11,036 nt of DNA. Origin: an uncultured Burkholderiaceae bacterium (GTDB lineage Bacteria; Pseudomonadota; Gammaproteobacteria; Burkholderiales; Burkholderiaceae_C). Made by a program: the position numbers and the translations under genes. Location of the stretch: positions 1-11,036 of the forward strand of contig CALIDR010000195.1 in NCBI GenBank assembly GCA_938022295.1, read 5' to 3'. Positions 1-6,682 of the stretch are shown here, piece by piece (positions within the stretch are counted from its first letter, which is position 1; each line of letters begins with the position of its first letter). Under the pieces are notes generated by a model. That model had not been told where the DNA came from, made no database searches, and saw nothing but the letters and a program-made list of their open reading frames with translations.

Positions 1-423
1 GCGATGGACGCCTTCCTCGACCGCCTCGAGACGCCCGACGTGCAGGCGATGTACGACGGCCTGGACGCGCGCTGGAACGCGCGCGCCGAGCGGCTGAACA
101 CGCTGCTGGCCGAAGCCGGCGTGCCGGTGCGGGTGGCCAACCTGTCGACGATCTGGACCGTGCTCTACACCCAGCCCGGGCGCTACCACTGGATGCTGCA
201 GTACTACCTGCGCAAGCACGGGCTGGCGTTGAGCTGGGTCGGCAGCGGGCGGCTGATCTTCAGCTTCAACTACCGGCCGGAAGACTTCGATGCGGTGGCC
301 GAACGCTTCGTCGCCGCGGCGCGCGAGATGCAGGCCGACGGCTGGTGGTGGCACGACGCGACGCTGACGCACCGCTCGATCCGCCGCAACATCCTGCGCG
401 AGGTGCTGGCCGCCCGCTTCTGA
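1..423 (+). CDS. C-terminal part of a class III (glutamate-1-semialdehyde-type) PLP aminotransferase, 5' truncated by the window edge
   Basis: The reading frame is open from base 1 and ends with TGA at 421-423. The ATG at base 4 is probably internal, because the roughly 140 residues seen match only the small C-terminal domain of a fold-type I aminotransferase of about 430-460 residues. The catalytic lysine and most of the PLP site would lie upstream. Visible signs are the alternating helix and strand pattern of the small domain, a segment reading RVANLSTIWTVLYTQPGRY near residues 43-61, the strand GLALSWVGSGRLIFSFNY, and a Trp-rich end (GWWWHDATLTHRSIRRNILREVL). From memory this tail is typical of a stand-alone or NRPS/PKS-associated glutamate-1-semialdehyde aminomutase-like group rather than of HemL of heme synthesis. 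The substrate cannot be inferred. It converges on the next gene with a 35-bp gap containing a weak GGGCG/CGCCC inverted repeat. Confidence 0.7.
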   Translation, partial: AMDAFLDRLETPDVQAMYDGLDARWNARAERLNTLLAEAGVPVRVANLSTIWTVLYTQPGRYHWMLQYYLRKHGLALSWVGSGRLIFSFNYRPEDFDAVAERFVAAAREMQADGWWWHDATLTHRSIRRNILREVLAARF

Positions 424-458
424 TCCGCGAGGGCGGCGCACCCCGCGCCCGTTGTCGC

Positions 459-1067
459 TCAGTGCCCGCGCCGCACGTGCGGCATCGGGTCGATCAGCTC
501 GCCGCGCAGCAGCGCCAGCGGCGCGCGGTGGTACAGCCAGATGTCGTGGAACGGGTCGGTGAGGATCTTCGTCATCCACACCAGGCCGGTGCGCAGGTTC
601 TGCTGCACCGCGAGCTGCACGACGCGGAACGCCAGCCCGGCCACGCCGAGGGCGAGCCAGCCGAGGCCGACGTCGTTGACGAACTCGCGCGCGGTCGCCG
701 CCGGCGCGATCAGGCCGAACAGGTCGGGGCGCAGCCACAGCACGAGCGGCACCAGCAGCCACACCGTCATCAGCACGACCTTGCGGCGGATGTTGTAGCC
801 GACCTTGATCGCCTCCTTGTGCTCGTCGGTGACCTGGTTGACGTGGTCGTAGCCGCGCGGCTCGAAGAAGAAGTGGCCCGCCTGGCGCGTCGTCATCGAC
901 ACGCACCAGGCCAGGATCGCCGCCAGCGCCGGGTCGACGAACAGCAGCCCGTAGGCGACGACGAAGCTGATCGCGCTGACCAGGTGCAGCGACTGGTTGA
1001 TGCGGCTGTGGTGGTAGTAGCGGTGGTCGTCCCAGCGCTGGACGCGCAGCTCTTGCAGAAACGTCAT
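459..1067 (-). CDS. Small His-rich integral membrane protein, possibly Mpo1/DUF962-like
   Basis: This 202-residue protein starts at an ATG (1067) preceded by a strong GGAGG five bases upstream. Four hydrophobic segments are visible, near residues 27-44, 46-60, 97-113 and 134-152. Histidines cluster at the membrane borders: H15, H19 and H20, H28 in NQSLHLV, H65 in RQAGHFFFEPRG, H75, H83, and H174/H180 in DPFHDIWLYHRAP. A His in the first membrane helix and a GHxxFE motif at the end of the second recall the Mpo1/DUF962 family, whose yeast member is an Fe(II)-dependent dioxygenase acting on 2-hydroxy fatty acids. The resemblance is a motif-level impression only. The last His pair and the DEHKEAIKVGYN segment are not features I can place in that family. 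It could equally be an uncharacterised fatty-acid-hydroxylase-like protein. It stands alone, divergent from the glycosyltransferase gene and separated from it by 170 bp. Confidence 0.7.
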   Translation of the reverse strand: MTFLQELRVQRWDDHRYYHHSRINQSLHLVSAISFVVAYGLLFVDPALAAILAWCVSMTTRQAGHFFFEPRGYDHVNQVTDEHKEAIKVGYNIRRKVVLMTVWLLVPLVLWLRPDLFGLIAPAATAREFVNDVGLGWLALGVAGLAFRVVQLAVQQNLRTGLVWMTKILTDPFHDIWLYHRAPLALLRGELIDPMPHVRRGH

Positions 1068-1072
1068 CGAAT

Positions 1073-1077
1073 CCTCC
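1073..1077 (-). promoter_or_regulatory. Strong Shine-Dalgarno GGAGG
   Basis: On the minus strand GGAGG stands five bases before the ATG at 1067. It is one of the clearest ribosome binding sites in the window and fixes the start of the His-rich membrane protein. Confidence 0.75.
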
Positions 1078-1237
1078 GGGGCAGTCTCGGGGCCGTGGTG
1101 GGGCGCGACGTGCGGGCACGCCTGCGGCGCCCGATGGTGGCGAAGCCGCGTGAAGCCCGCGTGACGGTCGCGGCGCCGACGCGACGCGTGGTGCCTTCGT
1201 CATCAGACTGACGCGCGGCACGGCCACCATCGCGCCC

Positions 1238-2539
1238 ATGGACGCACGCGCAGGCACGATCGACTTCCGATGGGCGACGGCGGCCGAGCCGCCACGGCCG
1301 GCGCGGCGGCGGCTGCGCCTGGCCGTCGTCACCGAGACGTATCCGCCCGAGGTCAACGGCGTGGCGGTGACGCTCGCGCGCGTCGTCGCCGGGCTGCGCG
1401 AGCGCGGCCACGAGGTGCAGCTCGTGCGGCCGCGCCAGGCCGGCGGCGCCGACGCCGGCGACGCCGACACGCTGCTCACGCGCGGACTGCCGATCCCCGG
1501 CTACCCGGACCTGCGCATGGGGCTGCCGGGGCTGCGCTCGCTGCGGCAGGCGTGGGCGCGGCAGCGACCCGACCTCGTGCACATCGCCACCGAGGGCCCG
1601 CTCGGGTTCTGGGCGCTGCGCACCGCGCGCTCGCTCGGGCTGCCGGTGACGTCGGACTTCCGCACCAACTTCCACCGCTACAGCGCGCACTACGGCATCG
1701 GCTGGCTGCAGCGGCCGATCGCCGGCTACCTGCGCCACTTCCACAACGCGACGCGGTGCACGATGGTGCCCACCGCGAAGCTGCGCGACGAGCTGCAGGC
1801 GCAGGGCTTCGAGCGCCTCGTTGTCGTCGGCCGCGGCGTCGACACGACGCTGTTCGACCCCGCGCGGCGCAGCGACGACCTGCGCCGCCGCTGGGGCGCC
1901 GGCGCCGACGACCCGGTGGCGATCTACGTCGGCCGGCTGGCGGCCGAGAAGAACCTCGACGCGCTCGTGCCCGCCTACGAGGCGATGGTCGCCGCGCGGC
2001 CGTCGACGCGGCTCGTCTTCGTCGGCGACGGACCGCTGCGCGAGACGCTGCGCGCGCGCTGCCCGCAGGCCGTGTTCGCCGGCCCGTGCCGCGGCGAGGC
2101 GCTGGCCGCCGCGTACGCGTCGGGCGACATCTTCCTGTTCCCGAGCGTGACGGAGACCTACGGCAACGTGACGCCGGAGGCGATGGCCAGCGGCCTGGCG
2201 GTGCTCGCGTTCGAGCACGCCGCCGCCGCCGAGCTGATCACGCACCGCCACAACGGCTGCCTGGCGCCGATGGTCGACGTGGCCGACTTCGTCGCCCAGG
2301 CGGCGGCGCTGGCCAGCCACCTGCCGCGCGCCCGCGCGATCGGCCGCGCGGCGCGCCGCACGGCGCTCGACCTCGACTGGGAACGCATCGTCGACGAGAT
2401 CGAGGTGCAGTTCTACACCGCGATGCTGAAGGTCGGGTTCGCGCCGCCGCCGTGGGAGCGGCTCGACCCCGGTCCCGTGCCGCGGGTGCCGCTCGTGCCC
2501 ACGACGCCGGTTCAGCCGCGCTCGCGCTCCTTCCAGTAG
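1238..2539 (+). CDS. GT4-family glycosyltransferase (MgtA / SQD2-like)
   Basis: The 433-residue protein has the two Rossmann halves of a GT-B retaining glycosyltransferase. The N-terminal half begins LRLAVVTETYPPEVNGVAVTL (residues 26-46), whose GV loop binds the acceptor or donor phosphate, followed by RGHEVQLVRPRQ (56-67) and a VTSDFRTNF segment (137-145). The C-terminal donor half carries VGRLAAEKNLDALV (231-244), the FVGDGPLRE strand (261-269) and the EX7E motif with E306 and E314 in the segment FPSVTETYGNVTPEAMASG. These are hallmarks of the group with plant SQD2 and bacterial GDP-mannose-dependent mannosyltransferases, which mostly glycosylate diacylglycerol or related lipids at the cytoplasmic face of the membrane. 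Donor and acceptor are not determinable here. About 25 residues precede the usual family start, and no clear ribosome binding site supports the ATG at 1238, so the start is uncertain. The 3' end overlaps the convergent channel gene by 28 bp. Confidence 0.88.
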   Translation: MDARAGTIDFRWATAAEPPRPARRRLRLAVVTETYPPEVNGVAVTLARVVAGLRERGHEVQLVRPRQAGGADAGDADTLLTRGLPIPGYPDLRMGLPGLRSLRQAWARQRPDLVHIATEGPLGFWALRTARSLGLPVTSDFRTNFHRYSAHYGIGWLQRPIAGYLRHFHNATRCTMVPTAKLRDELQAQGFERLVVVGRGVDTTLFDPARRSDDLRRRWGAGADDPVAIYVGRLAAEKNLDALVPAYEAMVAARPSTRLVFVGDGPLRETLRARCPQAVFAGPCRGEALAAAYASGDIFLFPSVTETYGNVTPEAMASGLAVLAFEHAAAAELITHRHNGCLAPMVDVADFVAQAAALASHLPRARAIGRAARRTALDLDWERIVDEIEVQFYTAMLKVGFAPPPWERLDPGPVPRVPLVPTTPVQPRSRSFQ

Positions 2540-2927
2540 CGTTCCATCGACAGGCAGGTGAACGACGCGCTCCAGGCGATCAGCAGCAGGCCGTTGAGCG
2601 TCTCGACGCCGGCCAGCGGCCACGGCGCAGGCGCCGGATGGAGGTCGCCGAAGCCGAGCGAGGTGAAGGTCTGCGCGGCGAAGTGGAGGCTGGTGGCGAG
2701 GTTCCACCCGTGGCTGCCGACGGTGCCGTCGAGCCACCAGAAGGCCAGCCCATACGGCGCGATCTGCGCCACGTGGGCCAGAAGGCGCCGATGATGACGA
2801 ACACCAGCCGCCAGCGCGGCACGATGTGCAGCCGCGGCAGCCCGCGCGGCAGCCCGCGCAGCATCTCGTAGTGAAGCAGCGTCGTGGCGGGCACGAGCGG
2901 AACGATCGAGGCAGACGACCACCACAT
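2512..2927 (-). pseudogene. Two-TM ion channel (potassium-channel type), interrupted by a one-base frameshift
   Basis: Reading from the ATG at 2927 gives residues typical of a short proteobacterial ion-channel family: a first helix, then HYEMLRGLPRGLPRLHIVPRWRLVFVIIGAF. The frame then turns into Arg/Ser-rich nonsense. A second minus-strand frame resumes the family sequence at once with AHVAQIAPYGLAFWWLDG, then a pore helix and filter (TFTSLGFGDLHP), and a second helix ending in LLLIAWSASFTCLSMERYWKERERG, stopping with TGA at 2514-2512. The switch falls at 2779-2780, where two bases stand in place of a codon. Restoring one base gives about 138 residues, close to what I recall for the family. 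The start is supported by GGAG seven bases upstream. This is either a real recent inactivation or a sequencing or assembly error. I see no slippery heptamer that would suggest programmed frameshifting. If intact, it would be a cytoplasmic-membrane cation channel. Confidence 0.8.
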
Positions 2928-2934
2928 CCCGCAG

Positions 2935-2938
2935 CTCC
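2935..2938 (-). promoter_or_regulatory. Ribosome binding site GGAG of the channel gene
   Basis: GGAG on the minus strand lies seven bases before the ATG at 2927 and decides the start of the frameshifted channel gene, arguing that it was a genuine separate gene. Confidence 0.6.
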
Positions 2939-2967
2939 GCGAGGTGACGCGCGGCCGCCCGATCGCG

Positions 2968-3026
2968 CGCCGCGCCGCGGCAATGTCGCCCGGGGCCGAC
3001 CGCGGGGTGGGGGCCGCGGCGCGGCG
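2968..3026 (-). terminator. Large GC hairpin at the end of the phosphonate operon
   Basis: A perfect 14-bp inverted repeat has arms at 2968-2981 (CGCCGCGCCGCGGC) and 3013-3026 (GCCGCGGCGCGGCG) separated by 31 bases. The first base transcribed after the phnX stop codon is the first base of the stem. No T-run follows, so it is not a canonical intrinsic terminator. It may instead protect the 3' end of the operon mRNA or act in combination with Rho. The base pairing is seen directly and the role is inferred. Confidence 0.45.
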
Positions 3027-3845
3027 TCAGCCGGCGGCCCGAGGCCGCTCGCCGCGGGCGAGCCGCGCCTCGATCGCGTCGAGCGCCGGCAGCAGGTCGG
3101 CCACGCTGTCGATCACGATGTCGGGCCCGGCATCGCCGAGCGCGCGCGTCGCCTGCTCGCGGTGCAGCGCGCGTAGCCCCTCGTCCAGGCCCGACCATTG
3201 CGCCCATGTCAGGCCGCAGGCGTTGCCGCTGGCGGCCACGGCAACGGTCCAGCAGCCGGCGTGCCGCCCTTCGAGCAGGCCGGGCACGGTGTCGTCGACC
3301 TTGACGACGCGGTGCGCCGGCCACACGCGCAGGTCGAGGAAGCAGCGGTACATGCCGAGCGGGCTCGGCCGGCTCTCTGGCAGGTCGTCGGCGCACACGA
3401 GGTGGTCGACCTCGAGCCCCTGGGCGCGCGCGAGCGGCCGCACGACGTCCATGATCGCGCGGTCGTAGCCCGTCGTGCTGCCGACCTTCAGGCCGCGCTG
3501 GCGCAGCACGGTGACGACGTCGAGCGCCCCCGGCACGAGTGCCGCGTGGTCGCGCACCGCGGCGGCGTTCATCGGCGTGAACTCGGCGTACAGCGCGTCG
3601 ACGTCGGCGTCGGCGAACGGCCGCCCGTGCGCCGCCTGCCACTGCGCGGCCACGTGCGGCAGGCGGCCGAGGGCGCGGATGTGGTCCCACTTCGGCAGCC
3701 CCATCGGCGCGCGCGCGTCGTCGATCGTGATCGCCACGCCGTGGCGTGCGAACAGGGCGACGAAGGCACCCATCGGCGCCTGGCTGCCGAAGTCGATCAG
3801 CGTGCCGGCCCAGTCGAAGACGACGGCTTTCAGGGTGGAGGTCAT
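3027..3845 (-). CDS. phnX: Phosphonoacetaldehyde hydrolase (phosphonatase) PhnX
   Basis: PhnX is a cytoplasmic HAD-superfamily enzyme that hydrolyses phosphonoacetaldehyde to acetaldehyde and phosphate with Mg2+. The 272-residue protein has the family's full length. Catalytic residues appear in register with the Bacillus cereus enzyme, shifted by one: nucleophile D11 in VVFDWAGT, Schiff-base lysine K52 in MGLPKWDHI with M48 and H55 beside it, Y127 in GSTTGYDR, R159 in SRPSP, and metal-site D185 in VKVDDT. The Schiff-base lysine separates it from the phosphonatase-like TIGR03351 group that lacks it. The C-terminus RLARGERP is also typical of Gram-negative PhnX. The ATG at 3845 has GGAAG six bases upstream (3852-3856). 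It is the last gene of the operon, 22 bp after the FAD oxidoreductase, and should consume the aldehyde that enzyme makes. Confidence 0.95.
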   Translation of the reverse strand: MTSTLKAVVFDWAGTLIDFGSQAPMGAFVALFARHGVAITIDDARAPMGLPKWDHIRALGRLPHVAAQWQAAHGRPFADADVDALYAEFTPMNAAAVRDHAALVPGALDVVTVLRQRGLKVGSTTGYDRAIMDVVRPLARAQGLEVDHLVCADDLPESRPSPLGMYRCFLDLRVWPAHRVVKVDDTVPGLLEGRHAGCWTVAVAASGNACGLTWAQWSGLDEGLRALHREQATRALGDAGPDIVIDSVADLLPALDAIEARLARGERPRAAG

Positions 3846-3867
3846 GCGGTGCTTCCGTGGTGGGCGG

Positions 3868-4989
3868 TCACCAGCGGCCGAGCACGTCCTCGGCGATGCC
3901 GAACGCGGTGCTGGCGCCGGTGCCGCTGGCGACGACGACGACGCGCAGCGCGGCGTCGGGGGCGGCGACGAGGCAGTCGGCCTCGTGGCCGACGGGGTAG
4001 AGGCCGGTCCAGCGCTCGACGACGTCGGCGCGGCCGACGTCCACCGTCTCGCGCAGGTGGCCGAGGATCAGCTCGTCGACGGCGTCGCTCGCGAACGGCC
4101 ACGGGCTCGCGTCGTCGTGGTGCGAATCGCCGACGACGAGCGTGCCGTCGGCGCTCTGCACCGCGATCAGGTGGATGCCGTGGGCGAGGCTGTGCGGCGC
4201 CTCGGCCTCGAGCTGCACGCGCAGCGCGCCGGCCTCGGGCAGCGCGGCGTAGCCGGCGTAACGCACGAGGCTCAGGTCGCCCATCACGGCGCCCGGCAGC
4301 CGCAGCGGCGGCTCGGGGCGCACGCGCAGCATCTGCAGCCGCGTCAGCCGCAGCCGGTGGGGGGCGAGGAACGGCGCCGCGACGCCCGTCAGCTCGGTGC
4401 CCGGGCACAGCACGGTGCGCGCCGCGTGCAGCGTGCGCTGCGCGGTGCGCACGCGCGGCGGGGCGACGTCGAGCACCGCCTCGCCGAAGAAGAACCGTAC
4501 GCCGAGCGCCTCGGCGAGCCAGGCCGCCAGCAGCGCGATCGCGTCGCGCGACTCGACGCGCAGCTCGTGCGGCGAGTGCATCGCCGCCGCGGCGCCGTCG
4601 GTGCGCAGCGCCGGCGCGAGCGCGGCGGCCTCGTCGGGCTCGTGCAGCGTGCACTGCGCGCCCATCGGCGTGCGCAGGAACGCCTCGAGCACGGCGCGCG
4701 CGGCCGGCCGGCGCGCGAGCAGCCACAGGCCGCGGTGCTCGATGCGGATGCCCGCGGCCGCCGCGACCTCGATCCAGACGTCGCGCGAGCGCAGCGCGCG
4801 CCGCCAGGTGTCGCCGGCGCGCTGGCCGCTGACGGTGACGAAGCCGAAGTTGCGGATCGACGCGCCGACGCAGCGGTGGTCGCGCTCGACGACGGCCACC
4901 CGCAGCCCGCGGCGCGCGGCCAGGTAGGCGTGGGCCAGGCCGACGATGCCGGCGCCGACGACGACGAGGTCGAACCCGCGCTCGCTCAT
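3868..4989 (-). CDS. FAD-dependent oxidoreductase of phosphonate operons (TIGR03364 / HpnW-proposed type)
   Basis: This 373-residue flavoprotein has the DAO/glycine-oxidase fold. An N-terminal dinucleotide-binding GAGIVG (12-17) follows a beta strand, and VAVVERD (31-37) ends the second strand with the ribose-binding Glu. The RNFG segment (46-49) is, from memory, characteristic of TIGR03364, and a C-terminal FAD motif reads VVASGTGASTAFGIAEDVLG (352-371). The TIGR03364 family is described as linked to phosphonate genes, and members (reported as PbfC/PbfD, recalled and not checked) oxidise AEP derivatives such as N-methyl-AEP to phosphonoacetaldehyde. Its position between the importer and phnX fits that role: amine oxidation by O2 giving the PhnX substrate plus amine and hydrogen peroxide. 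It starts seven bases after the permease stop, so translational coupling is likely. Which AEP derivative it prefers is inference. Confidence 0.88.
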   Translation of the reverse strand: MSERGFDLVVVGAGIVGLAHAYLAARRGLRVAVVERDHRCVGASIRNFGFVTVSGQRAGDTWRRALRSRDVWIEVAAAAGIRIEHRGLWLLARRPAARAVLEAFLRTPMGAQCTLHEPDEAAALAPALRTDGAAAAMHSPHELRVESRDAIALLAAWLAEALGVRFFFGEAVLDVAPPRVRTAQRTLHAARTVLCPGTELTGVAAPFLAPHRLRLTRLQMLRVRPEPPLRLPGAVMGDLSLVRYAGYAALPEAGALRVQLEAEAPHSLAHGIHLIAVQSADGTLVVGDSHHDDASPWPFASDAVDELILGHLRETVDVGRADVVERWTGLYPVGHEADCLVAAPDAALRVVVVASGTGASTAFGIAEDVLGRW

Positions 4990-4996
4990 CTTGCGC

Positions 4997-6682
4997 CTAC
5001 CGCTGCCGCCAGCGCTGGGTGCGCGCGAGCACCGCGCGCGACGCGAGCGCGAAGCCGCCGCGCACGGCGGCCGCGGTGACGAAGATCAGCACCGCCATCG
5101 CCGCCGCGGGGGCGATGTCGCCGGCGTCGTCCATGTTCAGCACCGCCACCGACGCCAGCTGCGTGTGCGGCGCGTAGAGGAACACGACGGCCGACACCGT
5201 CGTCATCGCGTTGACGAAGAAGTAGCCGGCGACCTCGAGCAGCGCCGGCAGCGCCACCGGCAGGTGCACGTGCCACGCGGTGTGCCACGCCGGGACGCCG
5301 AGCGATTCGCCGACGAGCTCGTACTCGCGGTCGAGCTGGCGCAGCGCGGCGAGCATCGTCAGGTGCGCGACCGACAGGAAGTGGGCCACGGTGCACAGGA
5401 CGAGGATCGCCATCGTCGCGTACAGGCCGTGCAGCGGGTTGGACGGGTGGTTGAAGAACAGGATGTAGCCCAGGCCCAGCGCCAGCCCGGGGATCGCGAG
5501 CGGCAGCGTGGCCATCAGGTTCAGCGCTTCGCGCGCGGGGCCGAAGTGGCGCGGCTTCTCGACCAGCCATGCGGTGACGAAGACGACCGCCGCGCCGACG
5601 ACGGCCGTCAAGGCCGCCATGCGCAGCGAGTTGCCGTAGGTCGCCCAGCCGCCGCCGTCCATGTGGTCGAAGTCGTAGTTCTTCAGGCTCGGGCTCAGGT
5701 CGTACGGCCAGTAGGTGGCGAGTGACGCGAAGAACGCGACGCCGATCACCGTCAGCAGCACGAGCGCGACGGCGGCGCAGAAGGCGAGCAGCGCGCGGTC
5801 GGTGGCCGCGTGCGGCGGGGCGACGTAGGGCACGGCACGCACCGTCAGCGCCGCCGCCTGGCGCCGGCGCAGCTGCCGCTCGAGCAGGAACGCGAGCACC
5901 GCGGGCAGCAGCAGCACGACGCCGACCACCGCGCCCATGCGCAGGTTCTGCTGGCCGACGACCTGCTTGTAGAGATCGGTCGCCAGCACGTTGGCCTGGC
6001 CGCCGATCACCTTCGGCACGCCGAAGTCGGTGATCACGAGCACGAACACGACGACGAATGCCATCAGCAGGCCGTAGCGGCTCGCCGGCAGCGTGACGGT
6101 GAGGAACACGCGCCAGCGTGACGCGCCGAGCGTGGCCGCGGCCTCGTACAGCCGGGCGTCGGTCGTCGCCAGCGCCGTGACGAGCACGAGCAGCGCATGC
6201 GGGAACGTCCACAGCACCGAGCCGATCACGATGCCGGTCTCGCCGTAGATGCTGCCGATGCCGAACCAGCCCCTGAGCAGCCCCTGGTTGCCGAACAGGT
6301 AGACGAGGCTGATTGCCATCAGCAGCGAAGGCGCCAGCAGCGGCAGCAGCGCGACGGCGCGGAACAGGCCCTTGGCCGGCATCGCCGACAGCGTCAGCGC
6401 GTACGCGTAGACGTAGGCGATGGCGACGCACACCAGCGCCGACAGCGCCGCCAGGCGCACGCTGCGCCACGCCGAGTCGGCCAGCGCCGGCGTGTGCCAG
6501 TACTGCACGAAGTTGGCCGCCCTGGCGAAGCCGCCGTCGGCGTCGAACAGGCTCTGCACCGCCAGCGCCGCCACCGGCAGCACGACGAACAGGGCGAGCG
6601 CCGCGAGCAGCGCGGCCACCAGCAGCCCGTGCAGCGCGCGGTCGCCCAAGCGCGCCGCCGCCGGTGCGACGGCGGCCGTCAC
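4997..6682 (-). CDS. phnU: AEP-type phosphonate ABC transporter, fused double permease PhnU
   Basis: The GTG at 6682 overlaps the phnT stop as GTGA, so 561 residues are translated, coupled to the ATPase. The protein is a tandem of two BPD_transp_1 permease domains with about twelve hydrophobic segments. The first EAA loop reads YEAAATLGASRWRVFLTVTLP (about 179-199). The second reads ELVGESLGVPAWHTAWHVHLP (about 455-475). Both dock onto the PhnT dimer. Double-length permeases of this layout occur in the Fe(III) importer FbpB family and in the putative AEP group TIGR03262 (PhnU2). The neighbouring phnX and FAD oxidase favour the phosphonate assignment. It acts in the cytoplasmic membrane as a monomer that supplies both halves of the channel. 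A much longer open frame extends upstream through phnT, but that part is an Arg/Ala-rich shadow. Confidence 0.9.
   Translation of the reverse strand: MTAAVAPAAARLGDRALHGLLVAALLAALALFVVLPVAALAVQSLFDADGGFARAANFVQYWHTPALADSAWRSVRLAALSALVCVAIAYVYAYALTLSAMPAKGLFRAVALLPLLAPSLLMAISLVYLFGNQGLLRGWFGIGSIYGETGIVIGSVLWTFPHALLVLVTALATTDARLYEAAATLGASRWRVFLTVTLPASRYGLLMAFVVVFVLVITDFGVPKVIGGQANVLATDLYKQVVGQQNLRMGAVVGVVLLLPAVLAFLLERQLRRRQAAALTVRAVPYVAPPHAATDRALLAFCAAVALVLLTVIGVAFFASLATYWPYDLSPSLKNYDFDHMDGGGWATYGNSLRMAALTAVVGAAVVFVTAWLVEKPRHFGPAREALNLMATLPLAIPGLALGLGYILFFNHPSNPLHGLYATMAILVLCTVAHFLSVAHLTMLAALRQLDREYELVGESLGVPAWHTAWHVHLPVALPALLEVAGYFFVNAMTTVSAVVFLYAPHTQLASVAVLNMDDAGDIAPAAAMAVLIFVTAAAVRGGFALASRAVLARTQRWRQR

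Noticed and set aside
345..1211. 288-residue plus-strand open frame after the aminotransferase
   Set aside because: It is antisense to the membrane protein, which has a strong GGAGG site and real hydrophobic segments. The plus frame is rich in Arg, His and Asp repeats.
1064..2983. 639-residue minus-strand open frame antisense to the glycosyltransferase
   Set aside because: Its composition is R/A/G/H-rich, it has no family resemblance, and it lies opposite a clear GT4 protein.
3198..4832. Long plus-strand open frames over phnX and the FAD oxidoreductase
   Set aside because: They are antisense to two well-recognised enzymes and consist of Arg/Ala/Gly-rich low-complexity sequence.
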